DNA of 64,000 nt from UBA11524 sp963617205 (GCA_963617205.1 CAVEOA010000004.1:1-64000); one strand, 5' to 3'. Numbered from the stretch's first letter, positions 17,635-25,384 are shown. Program-made: numbers and translations. Notes: a model not told the origin generated them from the letters alone.

Positions 17635-18089
17635 TATTGCGCAAGCAGCGCTGTCAGCTGCTCCTGATAGACGGTGAAATCCGCCGCGTCCCAGTCCTCG
17701 GCGAGGGCAAAGAGCGAATCCATCACGCAATCCGCCATTTTGCCGCGGTGTCCGCACTGAAAGAGCAGCGCAAGCAGCTTTTCCTTCGCCTGACGGACGT
17801 CCGGGGAGGCTTTCGCAATTCTGCGCACGTCATAATCTGCGTTCTTGCCGCAGGGACTTTCGCACGTCGCGCAGTTCGGGCTGACCTCGAACTTGTTCTG
17901 CCGGACGCGTGCAATCAGCGCGGTCAGGCGCTGCGCATCGGTCGGAGTGCTGTCATCCGCCATGTGCAGGCCTGCCAGAATCAGCCCATAGGTCGAATCT
18001 GTCGGCGGACGCGTTGTGCATGTGCGCGCCAGCCCGATGACGCTGCCGAGCAGCTCCGCACGAAGCGGCTGCAAATCCGCCTGTGCCAT
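17634..18089 (-). CDS. Cysteine-containing protein of unknown function
   Basis: A 151-residue soluble protein I do not recognise as a named family. The middle carries a compact cysteine motif NCATCESPCGKNADYD (C-x2-C-x3-C) and further single cysteines near the end (LFQCGHRGKMADC), suggestive of a metal or Fe-S site; the CGK-ADYD segment loosely recalls the N-terminal cluster region of hybrid-cluster/CODH proteins, but the rest does not. An upstream in-frame ATG (18131) would extend into the cupin gene; I prefer 18089, where ATG overlaps the cupin stop (ATGA), implying translational coupling to that cupin. Confidence 0.6.
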   Translation of the reverse strand: MAQADLQPLRAELLGSVIGLARTCTTRPPTDSTYGLILAGLHMADDSTPTDAQRLTALIARVRQNKFEVSPNCATCESPCGKNADYDVRRIAKASPDVRQAKEKLLALLFQCGHRGKMADCVMDSLFALAEDWDAADFTVYQEQLTALLAQ

Positions 18090-18433
18090 CACTTCTTGAA
18101 GCCGTCCGGGAAAACGACCGTCAGCACCCACTTGAAGGCCTCCGGCGCGTAGACCGCATGCGGCACCTTTGCTGGCATTACGAGAACCTCGCCTGCATGC
18201 ACAAGGCGTTCCTGTCCGTTGACGGTGAAGCGTCCCGTGCCCTCGAGCACCTGCACCATGGCATCGCCGGTGGAGTCATGCGTGCTGATTTCGGTGCCCT
18301 TATCAAAGGCGAAGAGGGTGACGCTGACCGCCTTATTCTGCGCAAGCGTGCGGGAAACAATCTGTCCGGGCATCACGCTGATGAGGTCGGTAAGGGTTTG
18401 GACCTTGTCATGGTCAATGTTAGAAATGTACAT
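18089..18433 (-). CDS. Single-domain cupin protein
   Basis: A 114-residue cupin_2 fold: the metal-binding pattern is visible as STHDSTGDAMVQVLEGTG (motif 1, with His and Asp/Glu-like ligands) and HAGEVLVMPAKVPHAV (motif 2, with the His). Small proteins of this type bind a metal and often act as sensors or isomerases; no substrate can be inferred. AAGGAG lies 9 bases before the ATG and overlaps the end of rsmA, and its stop overlaps the start of the following Cys-containing gene, so the three form one operon (rsmA-cupin-unknown). Confidence 0.8.
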   Translation of the reverse strand: MYISNIDHDKVQTLTDLISVMPGQIVSRTLAQNKAVSVTLFAFDKGTEISTHDSTGDAMVQVLEGTGRFTVNGQERLVHAGEVLVMPAKVPHAVYAPEAFKWVLTVVFPDGFKK

Positions 18434-18438
18434 GGTGA

Positions 18439-19308
18439 TTACTCCTTTTCTTCATTGCGAATTTGATGGTCCTGCTTCCAGCTCGTGTAGGCATCCGAAA
18501 GCCGTGCAAGCTCCTCAAGCGTCAGACGTTCGCCGCGAATTTTCTCGTCAAGCGCGGCGGCCTTCATCAGCTCGAGCGCGGTCGGTCTGTCCATATGGAA
18601 GGCGGCGCACAGCCCGTTTGTCATCGTCTTGCGGCGAAGCGCGAAGGCGGCCTGCGCCACGCGGAAGAAGTCGCCCTCATTGAGAACCTCTACCGCCGGA
18701 TGACTGCGCTTCGGCAGGACAATGAACGCGCTGTCCACCTTCGGCACGGGCGTGAAGCATTCCGCCGGCACGTCCATCGCCAGATACGGCTCGCAGCAGA
18801 ACTGGCTGCGGACGCTCAGCATGCCCCAGCCGTCATCGCCGGGCTTCGCGAGCACCTTGTCCGCGACCTCCTTCTGCACCATAAGGGCCATCCGCCGGAT
18901 GGGCACCGGGCTTTCGAGAAGCATCGTCATCAGCGGCGTTGTGATGTAATACGGGATGTTCGCCACCACGGACAGCGGCTTGCGCAGCTCCGCCGTCACC
19001 GCCGCAAGGTCGAGGCTCATCACATCGCCCTGCACGAGCGAGAAATTGTCGCGGTCAGATAGAAACGTCCGCAGCAGCGGAATCAGCCGCTCATCCAGCT
19101 CAACCGACAGCACATGATGCGCCGCATTGCACAGATGCTTCGTCATGCTGCCCGAGCCGGGACCGATTTCCAGCACGTCATCGTCCTTCGTGATTTCACT
19201 CGATGCAACAAGCGCCCGCAGCAGGTCGTCATCGTAAATAAAATTCTGTCCCAAGCCCTGCTTATAGCGCAGATTGCTGTCGTGAATCCGTTCCTTCGTC
19301 TTGCTCAT
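18439..19308 (-). CDS. rsmA: 16S rRNA dimethyladenosine transferase
   Basis: A 289-residue SAM-dependent enzyme (KsgA) that dimethylates two adjacent adenosines near the 3' end of 16S rRNA. Motifs: KQGLGQNFIYDDDLL at the N-terminus, SAM-binding VLEIGPGSGSMTKHL, ELDERLIPLL, GDVMSLDL and the catalytic NIPYYITTPL. The C-terminal helical domain includes ALRRKTMTNGL. It is the first gene of a three-gene minus-strand operon behind a good promoter, and is preceded by AAAGGAG. Confidence 0.97.
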   Translation of the reverse strand: MSKTKERIHDSNLRYKQGLGQNFIYDDDLLRALVASSEITKDDDVLEIGPGSGSMTKHLCNAAHHVLSVELDERLIPLLRTFLSDRDNFSLVQGDVMSLDLAAVTAELRKPLSVVANIPYYITTPLMTMLLESPVPIRRMALMVQKEVADKVLAKPGDDGWGMLSVRSQFCCEPYLAMDVPAECFTPVPKVDSAFIVLPKRSHPAVEVLNEGDFFRVAQAAFALRRKTMTNGLCAAFHMDRPTALELMKAAALDEKIRGERLTLEELARLSDAYTSWKQDHQIRNEEKE

Positions 19309-19331
19309 GAGATGCTCCTTTCACCGTGCGC

Positions 19332-19361
19332 ATTATAGCATAAGAAGGCATGGTTTGGCAA
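19332..19361 (-). promoter_or_regulatory. Promoter of the rsmA operon
   Basis: Minus strand TTGCCA (19356-19361), 18-bp spacer, TATAAT (19332-19337) preceded by TGC. Only ~16 nt of leader precede the ribosome binding site region. Confidence 0.8.
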
Positions 19362-19400
19362 GGAAAACGCCCATGATCAGCGCGAAGCCTCCGCGTGTTT

Positions 19401-22106
19401 TTACAGCAGCTCACCGTACTTCTTCACATATACGTGCTTCATCAGCGTGGCGAGCGCCATATAGCCGACGATAATCAGCGCGAGGTAGGCGAAGTACACA
19501 GCGGGCAGCGCCGTCAGCCCGAGCGGTGCGGCAAGCGGCGTAAAGGGCAGCAGCGTCACGATACCGATGCCGAGCGCCGTCAGCAGGAGTACAGGACGCG
19601 ATGCGCGGCTCTGGATGAAGGGCAGCTTGCGCGTGCGGATCATGTGCAGGACAAGCGTCTGCGACCACATCGACTCGATGAACCAGCCGGTCTGGAAGAC
19701 GGAGGCAAAAACATCCTGCATGGCAGGCGAGGTCAGCTGGGTGAAGGTCATGCCGGCGCAGCACATCGGCGCGATGACGAAATACAGCAGCAGGTACGTC
19801 AGAATGTCAAAGAGCGAGCTGACAGGTCCCATCCAGAGCATGAAGCGGCTGATGCCGGATGCGTCCCACTTGCGAGGAATGCGCAGATATTCCGTATCGA
19901 CATTGTCCCACGGGATGGCGGTGCAGGAGATGTCGTAAATCATGTTCAGCAGAATCAGGTGCAGGGAGGACATGGGCAGGAACGGCAGGAAGGCGCTTGC
20001 GGCGAGGACGGAGAACATGTTGCCGAAGTTCGAGGCTGCCGTCATCTTGATGTACTTCATCATGTTGGCGTAGATGCGGCGACCCTCCAGCACGCCCTTC
20101 TCCAGCACCATCAAATCCTTCTCCAGCAGCACGACCGATGCGCTTTCCTTGGCGATGTCAACCGCCGTATCGACGCTGATGCCGACATCGGCGGCCTTCA
20201 TGGCGGCTGCGTCGTTGATGCCGTCGCCCATGTAGCCCACGGAATGCCCGTTGTCGCGCAGCACCTGGACGACACGCGCCTTCTGGGCAGGGGAGAGCTT
20301 GGCGAATACGGTGACCTGCTCCGCCTCTTCTGCAAGCGCCTCATCGCTGAGCGCATCGACCGCTGCACCGGTCAGCACGCGGTCGGCAGACAAACCGACC
20401 TGACGGCAGATGGCACAGGTGACCTTTTCGTTGTCACCGGTGAGGATCTTGACGCCAACGCCGTATTCATGCAGGGCAGCGATGGCATCGCGGGTCGTTT
20501 CCTTCGGGGGATCAAGGAACGCAAGGAAGCCGATGAGCACCATGTTCGCCTCGTCTGCCGCAGAGAACTGACCGACCGGCGCCGGATTCGTCTTCTGGGC
20601 AACGGCAATGACACGCATGCCGCGGTCGTTCAGCTCATCCGCCTTGGCGAGCACGCGCGCACGCACCTCGTCCGTCAGGGCAAGCACCTCGCCGTGCAGT
20701 TCGGCAAAGGAGCAGCAGCGGAGCATCTCCTCGATGGCGCCCTTGGTGACCAGCTGCGTCTTGCCGGAACGGTCGCGCACGACAACGCTCATGCGGCGGC
20801 GCTCGAAGTCAAACGGAATTTCATCGACCTTCTCGTAGCGCTCAATCAGCGCTTCGGCACCCAGCTTGCACTGCACATCGATGACGGCAAGGTCAATCAG
20901 GTTCTTGAGCCCCGTCTGGAAATAGCTGTTCAGGAAGGCATGGCGGAGCACGCGGTCGTCCGACTCGCCGTCCACATTCAGGTGATATTCCAGCACGACC
21001 TTATCCTGCGTGAGCGTGCCGGTCTTGTCGGTGCAGAGCAAATCCATGGAGCCGAGGTTCTGGATGGCGTTCAGGTCCTTGATGATGACGCGCTCGCGGC
21101 TCATGGCCATGGCGCCCTTTGCCAGCGACGTCGTGACGATCATCGGCAGCATTTCCGGCGTCAGCCCGACGGCAATCGAGATGGCAAACAGCCCTGCCTG
21201 CACCCAGTCGCCGTCGGTAAGCCCGTTGATGACCAGCACGAGCGGCACCATCAGCAGCATGAAGCGGATGAGCACCCACGAGACGCTGTTGACGCCCTTC
21301 TCGAAGGTGGTCTTGGGCGGCTTGACGTTCAGCGCATCAGCCATCGCGCCGAGCATCGTGTCATAGCCGACGGCGAGGACAACAGCGGTCGCGCTGCCGG
21401 ACACGACGGTCGAGCCCATGAAGCCGAGATTATCGCACTCCGTCAGGCTGCCGACCTGCTCGATAATGCTGCCGGACTTCTCGACCGGCTCGCTTTCCCC
21501 CGTCAGGCTTGCCTGACTGACGAACAAGTCCTTCGCCGTGAGGATGCGCACATCGGCAGGCATCATGTCGCCGGCGGACAGATAGACGATGTCGCCGACA
21601 ACGATGTCCTCCAGCGGAATTTCCTTCCGCTCGCCGTCGCGCAGGACGGATGCGGTCGTGTGAATCATCTCGGAGAGCTTCGCAGCGACATTGCCGCTTC
21701 GCGTCTCCTGCACAAAGCGGAGCACGCCCGAAATCAGCACCATGACGGTGATGATGATGACGGTTGCCCAGCTTTCATCGCCCGGATCAACCATGGCGAC
21801 ATTCGTCAGCACGCTCACAAGCGCGAGAATCAGCAGGACGATGGTGAACGGGTTGATGAACGCCGATGCAAGCCGCTTTCCAAGCGGGGTACGCTTGCTC
21901 GTCGGCAGGATGTTGCTGCCGAAACGGTCGCGGGATTCCTCGGCACGTTCGTCCGTCATTCCGGCGGCAGATGCGTTCAAACTGGTGAAAATAGTCTCCT
22001 CGGCGCTCGTTGCGGCGAGCGTCAGGCGGTTCGTTGCCTCCTGATTGGTGCTCTTCATCATTTCAGAGGCGCTCATCTTCATCTTCTTCTTCAGGTTCAG
22101 CGTCAT
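19401..22106 (-). CDS. mgtA: Magnesium-transporting P-type ATPase
   Basis: A 901-residue P-type ATPase of the MgtA/MgtB class (type IIIB) that imports Mg2+ across the cell membrane. Visible: TGES actuator loop, phosphorylation motif CTDKTGTLT with the acceptor Asp near residue 360, GDGINDAAAMKAADVGISVD hinge (~630), and ~10 membrane helices, including the C-terminal group ending VGYMALATLMKHVYVKKYGEL. The N-terminus is long and basic/polar before the first helix. GGAGG at a proper distance fixes the start at 22106; an earlier in-frame ATG at 22169 lacks a ribosome binding site. It sits behind an unusually long structured leader and its own promoter, implying regulation by Mg2+ or a related cue. 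Confidence 0.95.
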   Translation of the reverse strand: MTLNLKKKMKMSASEMMKSTNQEATNRLTLAATSAEETIFTSLNASAAGMTDERAEESRDRFGSNILPTSKRTPLGKRLASAFINPFTIVLLILALVSVLTNVAMVDPGDESWATVIIITVMVLISGVLRFVQETRSGNVAAKLSEMIHTTASVLRDGERKEIPLEDIVVGDIVYLSAGDMMPADVRILTAKDLFVSQASLTGESEPVEKSGSIIEQVGSLTECDNLGFMGSTVVSGSATAVVLAVGYDTMLGAMADALNVKPPKTTFEKGVNSVSWVLIRFMLLMVPLVLVINGLTDGDWVQAGLFAISIAVGLTPEMLPMIVTTSLAKGAMAMSRERVIIKDLNAIQNLGSMDLLCTDKTGTLTQDKVVLEYHLNVDGESDDRVLRHAFLNSYFQTGLKNLIDLAVIDVQCKLGAEALIERYEKVDEIPFDFERRRMSVVVRDRSGKTQLVTKGAIEEMLRCCSFAELHGEVLALTDEVRARVLAKADELNDRGMRVIAVAQKTNPAPVGQFSAADEANMVLIGFLAFLDPPKETTRDAIAALHEYGVGVKILTGDNEKVTCAICRQVGLSADRVLTGAAVDALSDEALAEEAEQVTVFAKLSPAQKARVVQVLRDNGHSVGYMGDGINDAAAMKAADVGISVDTAVDIAKESASVVLLEKDLMVLEKGVLEGRRIYANMMKYIKMTAASNFGNMFSVLAASAFLPFLPMSSLHLILLNMIYDISCTAIPWDNVDTEYLRIPRKWDASGISRFMLWMGPVSSLFDILTYLLLYFVIAPMCCAGMTFTQLTSPAMQDVFASVFQTGWFIESMWSQTLVLHMIRTRKLPFIQSRASRPVLLLTALGIGIVTLLPFTPLAAPLGLTALPAVYFAYLALIIVGYMALATLMKHVYVKKYGELL

Positions 22107-22180
22107 GGCGGTATACCTCCTTCGCGTGATACCGCCGCAGAAGCCTGTGTCGTGATTGTTCCAGTGCATGCCCGAAGGCG

Positions 22181-22285
22181 TCAGGAGAGCGCTCGAAAAG
22201 CCCTCCTGTCAGAGCAAGACACAGGACACGGCGTCCGCAGCGGCGGGTCAAGAAACTGGCATAAGGGATAACTTCCGGCGTCCAT
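22181..22285 (-). CDS. Leader ORF 2 of mgtA, proline-containing, 34 codons
   Basis: An ORF of 34 residues between the leader terminator and mgtA. It begins MDAGS and contains YPLCQFLDPPLRTPCP, with five prolines in 16 residues. AAAGGA lies about 10 bases upstream of its ATG. Proline-rich leader peptides (MgtL) control mgtA in Salmonella, but that system is unrelated in sequence; functional analogy only. It could equally be a spurious ORF. Confidence 0.4.
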   Translation of the reverse strand: MDAGSYPLCQFLDPPLRTPCPVSCSDRRAFRALS

Positions 22286-22316
22286 GCGTCTCACATCCTT
22301 TCTTTCGGTCGCAAAC

Positions 22317-22352
22317 AAAAAACGCCGTCCTGCGATGATTCGCAAAACGGCG
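22317..22352 (-). terminator. Intrinsic terminator inside the mgtA leader
   Basis: On the minus strand CGCCGT / ACGGCG (22347-22352 / 22323-22328) with an inner TGCG/CGCA pairing and a 6-nt loop is followed by six T. It lies ~210 bases before mgtA and ~250 bases after the promoter, with no longer gene between, so it should act as an attenuator. Confidence 0.8.
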
Positions 22353-22395
22353 GAAAACAGACGGCACACAAAAGCAAGCGCTGCCAAGGGACGCT

Positions 22396-22539
22396 TTACC
22401 CGCCAAAACGGGCAGCGTCACCGAAAAAAGCAGGCATCAGCGCACAGGCAGCGAGCGCGTGCGGAATATGGTGCAATCCTGCATCCTGCATCCTGCGGAT
22501 CATCATGCAGCATCGTAAACAACCCTGACTACCGTCCAT
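22396..22539 (-). CDS. Leader ORF 1 of mgtA, 47 codons
   Basis: A small ORF beginning MDGSQGCLRCCMM with a GGGAGG box exactly 7 bases upstream, among the best ribosome binding sites in the window. Its middle is encoded by three tandem ATCCTGC copies (plus-strand reading). The stop codon at 22396-22398 lies inside one of two competing helices and ~45 bases before the leader terminator, so ribosome progress could decide which helix forms. No homologue is recognised. Confidence 0.5.
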   Translation of the reverse strand: MDGSQGCLRCCMMIRRMQDAGLHHIPHALAACALMPAFFGDAARFGG

Positions 22540-22607
22540 GCGCTCGCCTCCCTTGATGGATGATGGATGAACCGGCGGAGGCGCATTGCCTCCCCGATTG
22601 CGCTGTC

Positions 22608-22636
22608 ATTATAACAAACGCTTTTTTATCTGTCAA
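22608..22636 (-). promoter_or_regulatory. Promoter of mgtA
   Basis: Minus strand TTGACA (22631-22636), 17-bp spacer, TATAAT (22608-22613): a perfect consensus pair, which fits a gene controlled after initiation. Confidence 0.92.
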
Positions 22637-22772
22637 CACTCCTGAAAGCAAAAATCGTGCCTGCACAAAAATTTTACATAGCGCATAGGTAGATGCGTTC
22701 AGCTGATTCGCGAAAACGGGTCAGGGGACGACGGACATTGATTTATTATGAAGCGCTTTTTTATTCGCCCTC

Positions 22773-22801
22773 TTGCCAAATATCGCGTCATGGAGTAGAA
22801 T
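22773..22801 (+). promoter_or_regulatory. Promoter of pyrH
   Basis: TTGCCA (22773-22778), 17-bp spacer, TAGAAT (22796-22801), 38 bases before the ATG. It is divergent from the mgtA promoter. Confidence 0.75.
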
Positions 22802-22838
22802 AGGGAATGGAGTAATCGACATTCGAGGAGGAACAACC

Positions 22839-23549
22839 ATGGCGGTGTATCATCGCGTTTTACTCAAGCTCTCCGGCGAGGCACTGAAAACCGGCGCTGA
22901 CCTGTTTGATTTCGAGCAGGTTCGGCATACAGCGGAGGTCATCCGCAAAATGGCATCGATTGGCACGGAAATCGGAATCGTCATCGGCGCCGGCAATATC
23001 TGGCGCGGTCGTCAGGGTCCGGCTGCCAACATGGACGCGGTTACGGCGGATCAGATGGGCATGCTCGGCACGGTGATTAACTGCCTGTGTATGGCGGATG
23101 CGCTGCGTTCGGCCGGCGTGGACGCGGTTGTGATGTCCGCAGTGGACATGAACCGCTTCTGCGAGCCGTTCAACGCCATGACTGCGCGCCGCTATTTGTC
23201 CGAAGGGCGTGTCGTGCTGTTCGCGGCAGGCTCGGGCAATCCGTTCTTTTCCACGGATACGGCTGTTGCGCTGCGCGCCATCGAGATGCAGGTCGATGCC
23301 ATTCTGATGGCGAAGAACATCGATGGCGTGTACACCGCTGACCCGCATCGCGATCCGTCGGCTGTGCTCATCAGGGACATCACGTATCAGGAGGCGCTGC
23401 AGAAGGGACTGAAGGTCATGGATGCTGCGGCGTTTGCGCTGTGCGCGGAGAATCATGTGCCGATGGTGCGCGTGTTCGGGCTGAATGAGCCGGAAAACCT
23501 GATCAAGGTGCTGGAAGGCAGCGATATGGGGACTTTCGTCCACCCCTGA
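22839..23549 (+). CDS. pyrH: UMP kinase
   Basis: A 236-residue amino-acid-kinase-fold enzyme that phosphorylates UMP to UDP in pyrimidine synthesis. Motifs: VLLKLSGEAL near the N-terminus, VIGAGNIWRGRQGPAANMDAVTADQMGMLGTVIN, and the nucleotide/regulatory region KNIDGVYTADPHRDPSA. AGGAGG precedes the ATG at 22839; the longer in-frame upstream reading overlaps the promoter and is rejected. It normally follows tsf but here has its own promoter and is placed 14 kb away from tsf. Confidence 0.97.
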   Translation: MAVYHRVLLKLSGEALKTGADLFDFEQVRHTAEVIRKMASIGTEIGIVIGAGNIWRGRQGPAANMDAVTADQMGMLGTVINCLCMADALRSAGVDAVVMSAVDMNRFCEPFNAMTARRYLSEGRVVLFAAGSGNPFFSTDTAVALRAIEMQVDAILMAKNIDGVYTADPHRDPSAVLIRDITYQEALQKGLKVMDAAAFALCAENHVPMVRVFGLNEPENLIKVLEGSDMGTFVHP

Positions 23550-23570
23550 CAAGGAAATCGGCGCGACCCC

Positions 23571-23599
23571 TTGCCTTTTTCGTCAAAACAAAGTACAAT
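23571..23599 (+). promoter_or_regulatory. Promoter of frr
   Basis: TTGCCT (23571-23576), 17-bp spacer, TACAAT (23594-23599), 41 bases before the frr start and right after pyrH. Confidence 0.7.
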
Positions 23600-23639
23600 A
23601 GAACTGAATCAATCCCCCGAGAAGAAGGAGGCTGTTATT

Positions 23640-24200
23640 ATGACCGTAAAGGAAATTCTTGACACTTCAAAGGAAAAAATGTCCAAGACCATCGGCGTTT
23701 ATCAGACGGAAATGTCAAGCCTGCGCGCAGGCCGCGCGAATCCGCGTCTGCTGGACCGCATCACCGTGGATTACTACGGCACGCCCACGCCGATTCCGCA
23801 GGTCGGCAACATCAATGTGCCCGAGGCAAAGCTGATTATCATCAAGCCGTGGGAAAAGAAGATGCTCTCTGCGATCGAAAAGGCGATTCAGAAGAGCGAC
23901 CTCGGCGTGAATCCCACGAACGACGGTGAGGTCATCCGCCTTGTGTTCCCCGACATGAACGAGGAACGCCGTAAGGAGCTGACGAAGACTGCCCGCAAGA
24001 GCGCCGAAGCCGCGAAGGTGGCTGTCCGCTCCATCCGCCGCGACGGCGTTGAGCAGATCAAGAAGCTCAAGAAGGATTCCCTCATCACCGAGGACGACCA
24101 GCATAAGGGCGAGGAGGATATTCAGAAGATCACCGACAAGGCGATTAAGGATATCGACGCCGTCTGCGCCGCGAAAGAAAAGGAAATCATGGAGGTCTGA
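23640..24200 (+). CDS. frr: Ribosome recycling factor
   Basis: A 186-residue protein that splits terminated ribosomes together with EF-G. The sequence MSKTIGVYQTEMSSLRAGRANPRLLDRITVDYYG, then PTPIPQVGNINVPEAKLIIIKPWEK and NDGEVIRLVFPDMNEERRKELTK is diagnostic, and the length is exactly typical. AAGGAGG lies 8 bases upstream of the ATG. A separate promoter precedes it, while a 63-codon gene follows after 7 bases and uppS further on. Confidence 0.98.
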   Translation: MTVKEILDTSKEKMSKTIGVYQTEMSSLRAGRANPRLLDRITVDYYGTPTPIPQVGNINVPEAKLIIIKPWEKKMLSAIEKAIQKSDLGVNPTNDGEVIRLVFPDMNEERRKELTKTARKSAEAAKVAVRSIRRDGVEQIKKLKKDSLITEDDQHKGEEDIQKITDKAIKDIDAVCAAKEKEIMEV

Positions 24201-24207
24201 TGCCTTC

Positions 24208-24399
24208 ATGAACATGCAGGAGCTTCTGGGGATGCGTCTTGAGGACGCGCTGCGGATTTGCAGGGAACAGAAGATCGAGCCGAAGGTCATCATGACGCTG
24301 CCGCCGAAGGGACGAGAACTCGGCACTGTCCGGGTCATCCGGGCGCAGGAAGGCGTTCTGACGGTCAGCCGCTTTCAGGAGGAGCTGACGAAGATCTGA
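24208..24399 (+). CDS. 63-residue protein between frr and uppS, PASTA-like
   Basis: A small protein starting MNMQELLGMRLEDALRICRE, 7 bases after frr with GGAGG 12 bases upstream of the first ATG and 18 bases upstream of the second (24214). The layout, a helix of the type GMRLEDALRICREQ, then a strand KVIMTLP, then a second strand VRVIRAQEGVLTVSRF, resembles one PASTA module, but lies in the cytoplasm as no signal is present. Conservation cannot be judged here; support is the ribosome binding site, operon position and codon use like its neighbours. Confidence 0.6.
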   Translation: MNMQELLGMRLEDALRICREQKIEPKVIMTLPPKGRELGTVRVIRAQEGVLTVSRFQEELTKI

Positions 24400-24471
24400 C
24401 AAGGCAAATACAAGGCGATGCGCGGCCTTCCGGGCGGAAGTCTGCGCATTTCCTTTACTAAGGAGCAAACC

Positions 24472-25263
24472 ATGGCAAACGAAGCTTTTCAGCGGCTGAA
24501 GAGCCTTTTCTCCCGACCTGTGCATCACCACCAGAGGAAAATGACGCGTGAGGATTTCCAGCGACTTCCAAAGCATGTCGCCATCATCATGGACGGCAAC
24601 GGTCGATGGGCGAAGAAGCACCGTCTGAACGTGGCGAAGGGGCATCGGCAGGGCACGGAAACGCTCCGCGAAATCATCCGCCATACGGACGACCTCAAAA
24701 TCGGGTCGCTGAGCATCTACGCTTTTTCGACGGAGAACTGGAAGCGTTCGCCGGAGGAGGTCGGTGCGCTCATGCAGCTGATTCTCGACTTCTTCAAATC
24801 GGAAATTGATGAGCTGGATGAGAAGAACGTCCGCATTCTGATTATGGGCGACAAGAGCGCCTTGCCGGAGAAGCAGCGCGAGACGCTGATTGAGGCGGAA
24901 CGCCGGACGTGCGGCAATACCGGCCTGAAGCTGAACATTGCGCTGAACTACGGGGGACGTGCGGAGCTGACGCGTGCGGCAAGGCTGCTGGCAGAGCAGG
25001 TGCAGCAGGGCGTCATCAAGCCGGAGGACATCGATGAGGAGCGATTGTCCGAAAGCCTGTATACCGCAGGTCAGCCCGATGTGGATTTGATGATTCGCAC
25101 GAGCGGCGAAATGCGACTGAGCAACTTCCTGCTGTGGCAGTGCGCCTATGCGGAATTTGAGTTTCCGAAGGTGCTCTGGCCTGACTTCACCGTTGCGGAT
25201 TATGACGCTGCACTGACCGTTTTTGGCGGCCGCGAGAGAAGGTTCGGCAGTCGGCTGCATTGA
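24472..25263 (+). CDS. uppS: Isoprenyl transferase (undecaprenyl diphosphate synthase)
   Basis: A 263-residue cis-prenyltransferase that builds the C55 lipid carrier for peptidoglycan synthesis. Hallmarks: HVAIIMDGNGRWAKKHRL with the Mg2+-binding Asp, GHRQGTETLREII, LSIYAFSTENWKR, and the C-terminal DLMIRTSGEMRLSNFLLWQCAYAEF with conserved Arg/Ser/Glu. AAGGAG lies 7 bases before the ATG at 24472. It heads the lipid-envelope series uppS-cdsA-dxr-rseP-ispG. Confidence 0.97.
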   Translation: MANEAFQRLKSLFSRPVHHHQRKMTREDFQRLPKHVAIIMDGNGRWAKKHRLNVAKGHRQGTETLREIIRHTDDLKIGSLSIYAFSTENWKRSPEEVGALMQLILDFFKSEIDELDEKNVRILIMGDKSALPEKQRETLIEAERRTCGNTGLKLNIALNYGGRAELTRAARLLAEQVQQGVIKPEDIDEERLSESLYTAGQPDVDLMIRTSGEMRLSNFLLWQCAYAEFEFPKVLWPDFTVADYDAALTVFGGRERRFGSRLH

Positions 25264-25325
25264 CAAGGCGCTTTTCCGGACCAAAGATGCAGTGATGAAT
25301 TCACAAACAAATCATAATCCATGCT

Positions 25326-25331
25326 TATAAT
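25326..25331 (+). promoter_or_regulatory. Possible -10 element before cdsA
   Basis: TATAAT, 53 bases before the cdsA start. The best -35 candidate is TTCACA at 25300-25305, with a long 20-bp spacer, so promoter activity is uncertain. Confidence 0.35.
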
Positions 25332-25384
25332 AGGCAAGCTTCCCTAACAGCGGCAGTGCAACAAGCAAGAGGAGGAACACTTCC

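Larger units (their letters stand above)
22107..22601 (-). promoter_or_regulatory. Long mgtA leader with attenuator architecture
   Basis: The predicted transcript start (~22601) lies ~495 nt before mgtA. The leader contains, in order on the minus strand, a 47-codon ORF with a strong ribosome binding site, two mutually exclusive helices around its stop codon (GGCAGCG at 22411-22417 can pair with CGCTGCC at 22379-22385, while the overlapping GCGTC at 22415-22419 can pair with GACGC at 22390-22394 with an inner CCCG/CGGG), an intrinsic terminator (22317-22352) and a proline-containing 34-codon ORF. I do not find the conserved blocks of the M-box (ykoK) riboswitch. Transcription attenuation by leader translation is the natural reading; it is inference. 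Confidence 0.65.

Noticed and set aside
15394..17757. 787-residue minus-strand ORF opposite mfd
   Set aside because: Shadow of a GC-rich gene; composition is abnormal (very His/Arg rich) and no start signal is present. The same applies to long antisense ORFs at 5192-7018, 31936-33303, 33445-34899, 51722-53824 and 60157-62664.
19395..22271. 958-residue plus-strand ORF opposite mgtA
   Set aside because: It mirrors the codons of the clear P-type ATPase gene on the other strand, is His/Arg/Gln-rich with no domain, and has no ribosome binding site.
22107..22601. M-box (ykoK) Mg2+ riboswitch before mgtA
   Set aside because: The conserved blocks of that riboswitch are not visible; small ORFs and a separate terminator are present instead. 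A covariance search could overturn this.
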